Shown here piece after piece: positions 53,938 through 61,125 of a DNA stretch of 64,000 nucleotides. The stretch covers positions 1-64,000 of IMG/VR virus record IMGVR_UViG_3300026519_000011; one strand, 5' to 3'. This DNA comes from a virus. The stretch's first letter is position 1; each line of letters opens with the position of its first letter. Position numbers and translations under genes: made by a program. The notes under the pieces were generated by a model. The model had not been told where the DNA came from and made no database searches. It was given only the letters and a program-made list of their open reading frames with translations.

Positions 53938-55262
53938 GGTCTGTATTCCTCGGAGGATCTGTATTCCTCGGATGGTGTGGTTGCTGTTGATTCATTAGTG
54001 GTTGCGGGTTCTGGTTCTGGTTCTGGTTCTTGTTCTGGTTCGTCATGGTGATGAACGACTACTTTTCTCTGGTATTTCTCGACATCGTATAAGCTATCCA
54101 ACTTATACCCATCCCAGTTACTGGCGGTAAAGTTAGCGAAGTCATAAAAATCCGTTACACCTTCGTCTGCCGCTTCATCAAGCATATTAGTGTTAGATAA
54201 AAATAGGATAAGGTGGTCTACCAGAGACTCGTAATTCCCTGTCTCAAGACAATCCATCACCACGCCCTCATAAGAGCCGAGACAAGGCTGAGTTGCAGCT
54301 TCCCAGGAGTTTGTGTCCAACTTCTCAGAAAAAGGCATAATGCCCCATACGACGTGCGGGTGCGGTATAAGGGCGGAATCTAGTAGTCCTGCCTCATACC
54401 GTGACAGATTATAAATCCGTATGGCATCCCGAACGTATCTCATGCGTGTCGCTCCTTTAGTTAGGTCTACGTGGACAAGGAACTTGCCGCAATATATATC
54501 ACGATCATGATCAGACTGCCCTTCTTGATATTCATCATCGTGAGGATCGAACGTAGCCCTGCCTTGGATATACTCAGTCTCAAAGATTAGCTTCCCATCT
54601 ACCGTACAATAATTCATCACCTTTGGGTGCGTTATTACTGGAATAGAGTCTGCTGGGGGAGACTCTTCAAGCAGAAGTAACTCGGCTTGAAGAGTCTTAT
54701 ACGTATCAACCTGAGCGGCAAGACGCGTCTGCAAATTACTTAGCATTTCCTGCGCATCCACTATCTCTGCGCGAATTCTAGCAGTCCGATCTAGGTTCAC
54801 GATACGCAAGGATTCTGGTATGTTCATGGGGTTAGCGAGAGTAGCGTTCTGCTTCTCTACCCCGTATTTTTGGTACGCGTCTATCACCATGTTCTCAAAG
54901 TGGACATGTGCTTCTGGGTCTCGTTCAAAACTACGGAAATCTGACTCCTCCACCGCTAGGAACAGCCCACCGTCGTAGACGAAGACCGCCCCAGATACCT
55001 GATCCCCTAAGTAAAGTGGTGCGTAAGGGATACCCACCACACCCCAAGAAGACCCAGCCATTGCGTGGCTAAGACCTCTGTACAGAAATATCCCTGCTGG
55101 TATCGCCCCCTTTGCTCCGTTAAATTTCGCATAAACCTGTGCATTACCTATAAATTCAGAGAATAATGCACGTCTCCGGCCTTTGCCGGTGTCGTAATGC
55201 TCATCTATGAATACCGGTAGGCTATACGTCTCTAGAGGCATTCGTCCTATGTATCTAAGCAT
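53934..55262 (-). CDS. E2-like ubiquitin-conjugating-fold protein
   Basis: A 442-residue protein; ATG 55262 with GAGGAGG upstream is preferred to 55304. An N-terminal domain (~1-155) and coiled coil (~160-200) precede an E2-like domain (~215-365) containing H301-P-H-V304 and, 23 residues later, P-C327-L-G, then a helical segment with G-N-Y-E-S-L. HP and CLG motifs are characteristic of bacterial E2-fold proteins, C327 being the thioester Cys. The C-terminal ~40 residues are low complexity (Glu-Pro repeats, duplicated SSEEYR) and include a palindrome-encoded V-H-H-H-D-E. Transfers an activated Ubl from the E1. Confidence 0.8.
   Translation of the reverse strand: MLRYIGRMPLETYSLPVFIDEHYDTGKGRRRALFSEFIGNAQVYAKFNGAKGAIPAGIFLYRGLSHAMAGSSWGVVGIPYAPLYLGDQVSGAVFVYDGGLFLAVEESDFRSFERDPEAHVHFENMVIDAYQKYGVEKQNATLANPMNIPESLRIVNLDRTARIRAEIVDAQEMLSNLQTRLAAQVDTYKTLQAELLLLEESPPADSIPVITHPKVMNYCTVDGKLIFETEYIQGRATFDPHDDEYQEGQSDHDRDIYCGKFLVHVDLTKGATRMRYVRDAIRIYNLSRYEAGLLDSALIPHPHVVWGIMPFSEKLDTNSWEAATQPCLGSYEGVVMDCLETGNYESLVDHLILFLSNTNMLDEAADEGVTDFYDFANFTASNWDGYKLDSLYDVEKYQRKVVVHHHDEPEQEPEPEPEPATTNESTATTPSEEYRSSEEYRP
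54007..54036. repeat. GGTTCT hexanucleotide repeat x5
   Basis: Four perfect GGTTCT units and one TGTTCT run directly into a palindrome copy (54038-54056). They encode the Glu-Pro repeat of the E2-like protein C-terminus. Confidence 0.9.
54038..54056. repeat. Dispersed palindrome, copy 11 (inside a gene)
   Basis: GTTCGTCA-TGG-TGATGAAC. In the low-complexity C-terminus of the E2-like gene, next to GGTTCT repeats. Confidence 0.95.
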
Positions 55263-56649
55263 TACGCGCCTCCTCGTCCTCAGACACTGCTCTGGCACTC
55301 TCACTACCTGCTGATGGTAATAGGTCAGAGCCTCTCTGCCAGCACGCTATCGCCTCGTTACTCATTCCGTATAGATTTGTGAATTCTCTCTCTAATATCT
55401 GTGCCATTTTCTTGACATCCCCCGCTATGAAGGCTTGGTACAGTTGACCGTACAGCATGGATGGTGGCGGTGAGTCTACTATAATTATATTGCTTATGCT
55501 GTCTACGCCAACATATACCTTAGACAGTATTTCCTTTAAAAACTCGCTGTTACTATCTTCTGTTGACCTTGTGGGTAACGTCGTGGAATACTTATAAGGA
55601 TCCTCGAATAACGGGGACACCATAGTGCAAGGATGTATGTGGATTTTTACGTCATTACCTCTATTACTAATGTACATGGAGGATAGGGGTGCAACTCTCT
55701 CCAGCCTTAGAGAGGTGGAGTAGGTCTTAGTACTATTATGGATATGCACCACCACCTCTGGAGCCTTTACCTCCTTGCCTCGCACCTTTATGGTTAGTTC
55801 TGGTATCCGTATGGCCCAAGTGTAATCATCATACACGGTGAATACACTGCCCTTTTTAGTTGTTATCGAACCTACTTCTAGTGTTGGTGATACACCATCA
55901 GCCCTCGCTCTGAGAGCTGCCATTTCATCCTCAGTCTCTTGCACTTCCTGCCCTAGCTTAGCAATATTTTCCCATTCCCTACTCAGAGCGTGCTTCTTAT
56001 CGTGTAAAACGTAGGTAAGCTCTGTTAACCTACCGTTAACCGTGTCGGAATTTTTAGCAGGAATTACTATTCTAGTACTTCCCTGAGGTAAATCTCCATC
56101 AGAAATCTCGCCAAATATTCGTTCGACGAGTGGCTCCAGAACCTTGATCGAGCCTGATGATGAGAAAATATCCCGCGAGGATATTAGCACCTTCTCGCCT
56201 CCTTCTAGCTGTACCGCGATGGCTACTATCTTATTCTCATACTGGAAAAGTATATTATTCACTTTGTCCAGTCCTTCTGCGACGTACACGACACTATTTA
56301 ACGAGGTATACTCAGTCTGGAATATGTGCAGGGATTTAGGGTCTTTCAGGCTGAACACCGCTTCGGTCTCTACTAGACCTTCAGCCTCCACCGTGTTATT
56401 TAAGTAATTCCCTAAGCCAATTCTCTTGGAGTATACAAAAGGTATTGGCGGGTGGTTCAAACACCAAGGTAATATATCGGCATCGGATACTATCGTTCGT
56501 CGGTTTCCTTGCTCGTTTACATCATTAGGGCCTGCCATCCAGCCCCAAATATGCGGGTAATTAGGTATCCTTTCTGGTGTGACCACCAAAGCACCTTTGA
56601 CTACTGCTTCGTAAAGGTTTCCCTCAAAAGGTATTATGTTGTCGTTCAT
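55255..56649 (-). CDS. Second E2-fold-like protein, probably lacking the catalytic Cys
   Basis: A 464-residue protein built like its downstream neighbour: N-terminal domain, coiled coil (~215-250), then a beta-rich domain with I-H-I-H339-P-C341 where the partner has PHPHV, and a closing helix L-Y-Q-A-F-I-A-G-D-V-K-K matching the partner's V-V-M-D-C-L-E-T-G-N-Y-E. Where the partner has P-C-L-G this one has P-S397-M-L-Y-G. I infer an inactive E2 paralogue, analogous to E2 variants that act as cofactors. Overlaps the active E2-like gene by 8 bases. A (GA)n ribosome-binding leader and a palindrome lie upstream. Confidence 0.5.
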   Translation of the reverse strand: MNDNIIPFEGNLYEAVVKGALVVTPERIPNYPHIWGWMAGPNDVNEQGNRRTIVSDADILPWCLNHPPIPFVYSKRIGLGNYLNNTVEAEGLVETEAVFSLKDPKSLHIFQTEYTSLNSVVYVAEGLDKVNNILFQYENKIVAIAVQLEGGEKVLISSRDIFSSSGSIKVLEPLVERIFGEISDGDLPQGSTRIVIPAKNSDTVNGRLTELTYVLHDKKHALSREWENIAKLGQEVQETEDEMAALRARADGVSPTLEVGSITTKKGSVFTVYDDYTWAIRIPELTIKVRGKEVKAPEVVVHIHNSTKTYSTSLRLERVAPLSSMYISNRGNDVKIHIHPCTMVSPLFEDPYKYSTTLPTRSTEDSNSEFLKEILSKVYVGVDSISNIIIVDSPPPSMLYGQLYQAFIAGDVKKMAQILEREFTNLYGMSNEAIACWQRGSDLLPSAGSESARAVSEDEEARNA

Positions 56650-56689
56650 AATTAGTTCTCTCTCTCTCGTTGTGTTTCTAAAAAATATC

Positions 56690-56708
56690 GTTCATCATCG
56701 TGATGAAC
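56690..56708. repeat. Dispersed palindrome, copy 12
   Basis: GTTCATCA-TCG-TGATGAAC in the leader of the second E2-like gene. It overlaps another palindrome, AACGGACGTCCGTT (56706-56719); on the - strand a T6 run follows 5 bases later. Confidence 0.95.
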
Positions 56709-56739
56709 GGACGTCCGTTAAATTGAGGTTTGTACGCTC

Positions 56740-58098
56740 CTAAGTAGCTTTACATTCGTTAAACCTAAGCACCTCAAACCCAGTAAATAGCCACCCAGCC
56801 CCGTCTTCTGATGATGCCTCTAGTAGCGTTTTAGTGGGTGTTAAGTCACCCATAACACCCTTCTCGTTTAATCTCTTATAGGCCTCCTCGTGCTCAACCA
56901 GCACGCCTGTACCTATTACCTCTCCGAATAGGAGAATAGGTATCTCATGTCTGAGATTTCTTAATCCTTTCTCAGCCAAAACATCCACCGAACCACCTTC
57001 TGCTATAGTCTTACCGCAGTCCCTCCCTAAGCTAAACCCATAATCCCATACAGACCTTATACGGGCGATATTTTTCTCGTACCCAGCGAACTCTATGTGA
57101 GTCTCCACCACGGATAATAACCCGTCTCCTACTACCGTGAGCTGGCTGTCCTCCAGCACTTCGTCCAGCCATGTCTTACATCTTGATTCAGGGTCCACAT
57201 CATGTATGCCTACCACAATGCCTTGTGCAATACCTAACAAGGCTACCTCGCTTAGCTCTTGATAAGCATCCAAAAATAGGGAATCACCTCTCGCCAGCCC
57301 CTTCCCAAGAGAGATCAGATCACTGTCAAATGCCGCTAGATGTTCACCCCATAGTTCGAGTTCGCTAAGTGAGTGGGTTATCCCCAACTCCAGATAGCTA
57401 ATAGCTTCTGCATATTCTTCATCCATATCCTCATCATAAATTTCATCTACGAAAGGGTCTGGAGAGGTGTCCACTTGACCTATATACCCTGACAAACCCC
57501 TTCCTCTCCCTTGCCAACCCCCTACTCTGGAACCTTGCCACCCGTATTGGGTTGAATTTGTAGCCACTTTGACATGCTTCAACTGCTTTTTGAGCGCCTT
57601 TATTCTGTCTGTATTGGTATAGACAATCGCCACCGAGAGGTTCTCCCATACAAGGTTAAGCCCTAGGTCGATAGCATCGAAGCGTATTTCCTGCTTCTTA
57701 TTTATAATTATCCTTACCATCTTTTCTCCGTCGGAATAGTTAGACAGAAATTTCTGAATAGTTACCTCATCGTCCGCTGATGGCTTTACCGGCATGTCCA
57801 CATGGGAGTGGCAGTGAACCAGTAGGTCTGATAATTCCTCATCTTCGTCCATCATGTCTTCCCGCATCTTTGCCTCTTGCTCAGGCTCGATGTCGGCATC
57901 CACGGAGGTTACCGTCTGCTCTGGTATTCGTATTGGTCCATGCACTAGCCACACGTTGTCCTCGCTTACGGATAGGTGGGCATAGAATGCTACCTCGGTA
58001 GCTACGGCATTTATTGCGTATAGCATTTCATTGTAGGTGTCATAGGCTATTTGACCTATAGGTGGGGTTTTCTCGTGTAGCACTCTCAGCTTACTCAT
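56740..58098 (-). CDS. JAB/JAMM metalloprotease (deubiquitinase-like)
   Basis: A 452-residue protein; ATG 58098 with GAGGAA upstream is preferred over 58140. The JAMM zinc motif is complete: E35 (TEVAF), H97-S-H99 and D110, with H99 to D110 spaced 11 residues as in AMSH-type enzymes, and S107 before it. A Gly/Arg-rich linker (~200-225) leads to a helical C-terminal domain (~240-450) that is not recognised. It would cut iso- or C-terminal peptide bonds of a ubiquitin-like protein, either maturing the precursor or removing it from targets. Unlike lambda gpK it is far from tail tip genes and lacks an NlpC/P60 part. Confidence 0.82.
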   Translation of the reverse strand: MSKLRVLHEKTPPIGQIAYDTYNEMLYAINAVATEVAFYAHLSVSEDNVWLVHGPIRIPEQTVTSVDADIEPEQEAKMREDMMDEDEELSDLLVHCHSHVDMPVKPSADDEVTIQKFLSNYSDGEKMVRIIINKKQEIRFDAIDLGLNLVWENLSVAIVYTNTDRIKALKKQLKHVKVATNSTQYGWQGSRVGGWQGRGRGLSGYIGQVDTSPDPFVDEIYDEDMDEEYAEAISYLELGITHSLSELELWGEHLAAFDSDLISLGKGLARGDSLFLDAYQELSEVALLGIAQGIVVGIHDVDPESRCKTWLDEVLEDSQLTVVGDGLLSVVETHIEFAGYEKNIARIRSVWDYGFSLGRDCGKTIAEGGSVDVLAEKGLRNLRHEIPILLFGEVIGTGVLVEHEEAYKRLNEKGVMGDLTPTKTLLEASSEDGAGWLFTGFEVLRFNECKAT

Positions 58099-58161
58099 AT
58101 CATTTCCTCGGATGTATAACGTAAAATTACCAGCCACCATTGGCCTGTAATTGTTGAATTT

Positions 58162-58195
58162 AAAATAGAGGTCGGAACACGACTATCGACCTCTA
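58162..58195 (-). terminator. Intrinsic terminator between the Ubl candidate and JAB genes
   Basis: On the - strand TAGAGGTCG (58187-58195) pairs with CGACCTCTA (58166-58174) over 12 bases, followed by TTTT. It starts 43 bases after the Ubl-candidate stop. It would make the upstream gene more abundant than the enzymes downstream. Confidence 0.75.
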
Positions 58196-58238
58196 GCCTA
58201 CTTAGTAGGGCTTGGTGCTACTGACTACAACATTAAAC

Positions 58239-58961
58239 TTAGTCTTGTGCTTTGTCATCGACATGCTCTGATTCAACATTTTTAGTTCCAGTAAGGTCTA
58301 TGGCACAGGCTTCAACCTCTTCAGGTAGTTCCTTACTCACGGCGTTTATCGCTTCTACACGACGTGCTAACTCTATCGTCTGCTCAGCACATGAGGTAGC
58401 TACCTCAAGGCGTATGTTCCAGTCCTTGACCGTGTTATCCATTTCTGTAGCATTAAGTACGCTAATGACTAGCGGGTAATCCGTGTCATCAGCTTGCGCC
58501 TCCTGTACGCTCATTGCACGCTTCTTGGTAACTACTCCTATCATGCCTGGGTTACCTGTTATAACTAGAGAACCTACCTCCACTTTGTTCTTAGCTACGA
58601 CAGGTGAGAGTATGCAAGGCGTGCTCAAACCTTCTGGATTACTACGACGTTTAATCGCCTTCTTGTTACCGAACTCCAAAGGGTCTGATAAAGCTACCTC
58701 ACACACCGTCAATCCCTCAGTCATTAGTAACGCTAACTGGGTAGCTCTGTTAGATGACTTAGAGCCTCCTGCAAAAGAGATTCTAGTGTAGGTATGTGCC
58801 AGCGCTGACCCAGATAACTCCACCCCTCCAGATGATGGCTTTAAACCTGAATCAAGCCCTAGTTTTTCTTTAAGACCATCAATAGTCAGGGTGTCGTCGA
58901 TGGTGACTGGTCCCGTAGTAGACATTGATGGGGTTATTACTCGTATAGTTGTAGTACTCAT
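58239..58961 (-). CDS. Candidate ubiquitin-like (beta-grasp) domain protein
   Basis: A 240-residue protein. The N-terminal ~68 residues read as a beta-grasp pattern: strand (TTTIRVIT), strand (GPVTIDDTLT), helix (IDGLKEKLGL), strand (GVELSGS), then TRISFAGG at G65-G66 followed by Ser-Lys. A JAB cut after the Gly-Gly would expose a ubiquitin-like end, but this is speculation. The rest (~75-240) is a separate alpha/beta domain with an acidic tail. It is upstream of the JAB/E2/E1 genes, separated by a terminator; leader has a palindrome (59000) and AACGTAA box. It could instead be an unrelated abundant early protein. Confidence 0.4.
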   Translation of the reverse strand: MSTTTIRVITPSMSTTGPVTIDDTLTIDGLKEKLGLDSGLKPSSGGVELSGSALAHTYTRISFAGGSKSSNRATQLALLMTEGLTVCEVALSDPLEFGNKKAIKRRSNPEGLSTPCILSPVVAKNKVEVGSLVITGNPGMIGVVTKKRAMSVQEAQADDTDYPLVISVLNATEMDNTVKDWNIRLEVATSCAEQTIELARRVEAINAVSKELPEEVEACAIDLTGTKNVESEHVDDKAQD

Positions 58962-58999
58962 TTATTTTTCCTTACGTTAAGTTTTAGTTAAATGGCTTC

Positions 59000-59018
59000 G
59001 TTCATCGCCATGATGAAC
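59000..59018. repeat. Dispersed palindrome, copy 13
   Basis: GTTCATCG-CCA-TGATGAAC in the leader of the Ubl-candidate gene. Confidence 0.9.
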
Positions 59019-59061
59019 GGAGGTTAAGAGGCTGAAGCCGTGCCTCTGTCGTTACTTCTTA

Positions 59062-59472
59062 CTAAAAAATATGTTTACCTAATGTAATACTTCCCATAAG
59101 TCCGCTATCGACTTCGCGACCTTCACCGTCACCGTCCCCATTAAAACTACTCTGTCGCTCCTCTAGGCAAGACTTACACAAGGCTGTCGGTAGTGGGTCA
59201 TCTTCGTTATAACTAATGCCATACTCGTTGTAGTCATATTCACTATCTAGTACGACCTCGCCTAGGTCACTCAACGTAGCCGCCAACTGCTCTTGTTCTC
59301 CTTCAGACCAAGAATGCTCCTCTATCTGAGTAAGTACCGAGTAGTCGTCCCCATTATCAAGGTCATATGTACATCCTTGTATTCTTGATACTAGGCCACC
59401 ACAGTCCTCACAGGTCACCTCTATCGTATAGGTAACGGTTGAGTCAATGTCTTGAATACTGGTACTAAACAT
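59062..59472 (-). CDS. Zinc-ribbon-like acidic protein
   Basis: A 136-residue protein; ATG 59472 overlaps the upstream stop by 8 bases, the overlap style common in this arm. Two CxxC pairs (T-C-E-D-C-G-G near 20 and L-C-K-S-C-L-E near 99) probably bind one zinc; between them is a very acidic, Tyr-rich stretch. The C-terminus is Gly/Asp-rich. Function unknown; possibly a nucleic-acid mimic or protein adaptor. Confidence 0.55.
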   Translation of the reverse strand: MFSTSIQDIDSTVTYTIEVTCEDCGGLVSRIQGCTYDLDNGDDYSVLTQIEEHSWSEGEQEQLAATLSDLGEVVLDSEYDYNEYGISYNEDDPLPTALCKSCLEERQSSFNGDGDGEGREVDSGLMGSITLGKHIF

Positions 59473-59689
59473 CTTTTGGTACCACCTTGAAGGTTCTTGA
59501 TAGGTTGTCGTAATCCACCTCACAACCTGTAAGATGCTTGAGGTTTCCTATTATCAGTTCGTCTCTCATATCTACATCAACCCCGCCCACTAAGGCTTGG
59601 ATGATTATGGATCTAGCCTCCCATACAGGAAGCTCCTCTTCGTCTATATCGAACTTTGCTGATAGCGTTCGTTTCTTTGGTATTGTCAT
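59465..59689 (-). CDS. Small hypothetical protein
   Basis: A 74-residue protein of unknown function (MTIPKKRTLSAKFDIDEEELPVW...). It is the first gene after the consensus promoter at 59788, with a palindrome (59724) and an AACGTAA box (59702-59708) in its leader, so it is probably an early gene. Overlaps the next gene by 8 bases. Confidence 0.55.
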   Translation of the reverse strand: MTIPKKRTLSAKFDIDEEELPVWEARSIIIQALVGGVDVDMRDELIIGNLKHLTGCEVDYDNLSRTFKVVPKDV

Positions 59690-59723
59690 GTTAATCTCTT
59701 GTTACGTTAAGTTAATGTTCAGC

Positions 59724-59742
59724 GTTCATCACCATGATGAAC
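59724..59742. repeat. Dispersed palindrome, copy 14
   Basis: GTTCATCA-CCA-TGATGAAC between the promoter at 59788 and the 59689 start. Confidence 0.95.
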
Positions 59743-59787
59743 GGAGGTTAAAACAGATGAAATCTCTCTCATTTGTATATAGCACCC

Positions 59788-59816
59788 ATTATAGCACACT
59801 TTAAGGCGTTTGTCAA
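59788..59816 (-). promoter_or_regulatory. Consensus sigma-70 promoter
   Basis: On the - strand TTGACA (59811-59816), 17-base spacer, TATAAT (59788-59793): a perfect match to the host housekeeping promoter, preceded by CTAGGGG as at 41286-41314. A palindrome copy lies 46 bases downstream, inside the transcribed leader. Confidence 0.92.
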
Positions 59817-59901
59817 CCCCTAGCATTGTCATTTTCAGCTAGGGTCACTAAATGCGCTACTCTTCTCAGATACTCAAAACACTCAGTGTGTGCGTATGTC
59901 C

Positions 59902-60387
59902 CTAACCCTCTGAGTAGGTCGCCACCGTAATGTTACTCATATCCAACTTATTTCCTGTTATGGTTTCGTAAGCCGTCCCTATATCGGCGTGATCGGATAT
60001 TATCTTCGTTGATTTTGGTCCTTTCATACCGTCAGCTATACCCGCTATCACCAGCTCTGCCTTCCCGCTATTCTCTAGGAATAATAGCGTCATCACACCC
60101 TGCTTATTTCCCACTATGTGTCGCCCTATTAGGGCGTTCTTCTCTGAATGGTATAGGGCGTCCAATACTGGATTCCCTCCTTCATTCAGGATGTGCGCAA
60201 GGCAGGCTGCGTGGATAGATACCCCTAACGCTTGATACACTAGTTGTCCTAATTCCACCACTTCCTCGTTGGTCTTTGCTATCGGCATCTTAACCTTAAT
60301 CTCCTTTAACCGTGCGTTAGCCTCTTTATATAGTCCAACTACTGTGTCTACGCCTATCCCTGTACTAGGGTACTCTGATTCACTCAT
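59902..60387 (-). CDS. Hypothetical protein
   Basis: A 161-residue protein, unrecognised. The first half is helical (VGLYKEANARLKEIKVKM; EEVVELGQLVYQALGVSIHAACLAHIL), the second half is beta-prone with a Gly-Lys segment (IADGMKGPKSTKI). The leader is a (GA)n run preceded by a palindrome (60414), like the leader of the 55255-56649 gene. Confidence 0.5.
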   Translation of the reverse strand: MSESEYPSTGIGVDTVVGLYKEANARLKEIKVKMPIAKTNEEVVELGQLVYQALGVSIHAACLAHILNEGGNPVLDALYHSEKNALIGRHIVGNKQGVMTLLFLENSGKAELVIAGIADGMKGPKSTKIISDHADIGTAYETITGNKLDMSNITVATYSEG

Positions 60388-60413
60388 ATTTCTTTCTCTC
60401 TCTCTTTGTTTTG

Positions 60414-60432
60414 GTTCGTCATGGTGACGAAC
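60414..60432. repeat. Dispersed palindrome, copy 15
   Basis: GTTCGTCA-TGG-TGACGAAC in the leader of the 59902-60387 gene. Confidence 0.95.
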
Positions 60433-60440
60433 CGATAATA

Positions 60441-60965
60441 TTACGTATTATTGGGGTCTAATGGCGTACCGTTTTTAGTAAACAGCCTACCATCATTAAC
60501 ATCTACACCAGCCTTCAAGGATAGGGCGGTGTTGTCTCCTTCTGCTAAGTCTTTTAGTACACTTGATAGTGCTACTTTCTTCGCGGTTCTACCAAGACTT
60601 GAGAACACATACGCTCTAGGTTTATTTGGGTTGTCCGCTGAAGACAGCTTATGTCGACGGTACTCTTCTGAAGCTCTCACAAACTCCTCCAAACCCTCTA
60701 TCAACTCCATAAGCACATCCCCAGCATAGGTTGGTTCGCACCCTGTTTTCGTCCGAGTCATAAGCCGTACACCCATGATCTTTTCCACCTTAACTATCTT
60801 TAGGCTTACCGCGGGCTGAGAAACCCCAAGCGCAAGGGCTGCCCCAGTGAAACTCTCCGCCTCGTAGACCGCTTTGAATACTCTCAGCTCGTTACTCATG
60901 AAGAGTTCATCCATAATAGACCCCCGTATCACTGGGGGTTTCTTGGTGTCGTGCTTACTTTTCAT
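60441..60965 (-). CDS. LysR-type HTH protein without effector domain
   Basis: A 174-residue protein. Residues ~25-85 match a LysR-family winged helix: N-E-L-R-V-F-K-A-V-Y-E-A-E-S-F-T-G-A-A-L-A-L-G-V-S-Q-P-A-V-S, followed by L-M-T-R-T-K-T-G and a linker helix. The usual ~200-residue ligand-binding domain is missing; only ~65 residues follow. It may therefore be a constitutive DNA binder controlling phage or host genes. An internal ATG (residue 18) is an alternative start. Overlaps the 56-residue gene upstream by 11 bases. Confidence 0.75.
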   Translation of the reverse strand: MKSKHDTKKPPVIRGSIMDELFMSNELRVFKAVYEAESFTGAALALGVSQPAVSLKIVKVEKIMGVRLMTRTKTGCEPTYAGDVLMELIEGLEEFVRASEEYRRHKLSSADNPNKPRAYVFSSLGRTAKKVALSSVLKDLAEGDNTALSLKAGVDVNDGRLFTKNGTPLDPNNT

Positions 60966-61125
60966 TTTCTTTCTCCTTCGTTGATAACTTTACGGTCATA
61001 TTACAAACAACCGCTTGTTCGACTTCACCTGTTGATACGTCCTGCATCCTATAGTGTACGCCCAACGCGGTGTCCTTAACCTCGCCGATATCTGCGTAAT
61101 GCAAGACGTATCTACGATCAGCCAT
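60955..61125 (-). CDS. Small hypothetical protein (56 residues)
   Basis: A short frame starting ATG 61125 (MADRRYVLHYADIGEVKDTALG), overlapping the upstream stop by 8 bases and the LysR-like start by 11 bases, exactly the overlap style of its neighbours. It is the only good frame in what would otherwise be a 150-base gap. It has beta-hairpin character (GVHYRMQDVSTGEVEQAVVCNMTVKL). Function unknown. Confidence 0.6.
   Translation of the reverse strand: MADRRYVLHYADIGEVKDTALGVHYRMQDVSTGEVEQAVVCNMTVKLSTKEKENEK

Noticed and set aside
53810-54051. Frame on the + strand ending in Gly-Ser repeats opposite the E2-like gene
   Set aside because: It is the reverse reading of the Glu-Pro repeat and GGTTCT units, with no independent evidence.
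56740-58098. JAB protein as a lambda gpK-type tail tip peptidase
   Set aside because: It lies on the opposite strand 21 kb from the tail genes, lacks an NlpC/P60 domain and neighbours E1/E2-like genes.
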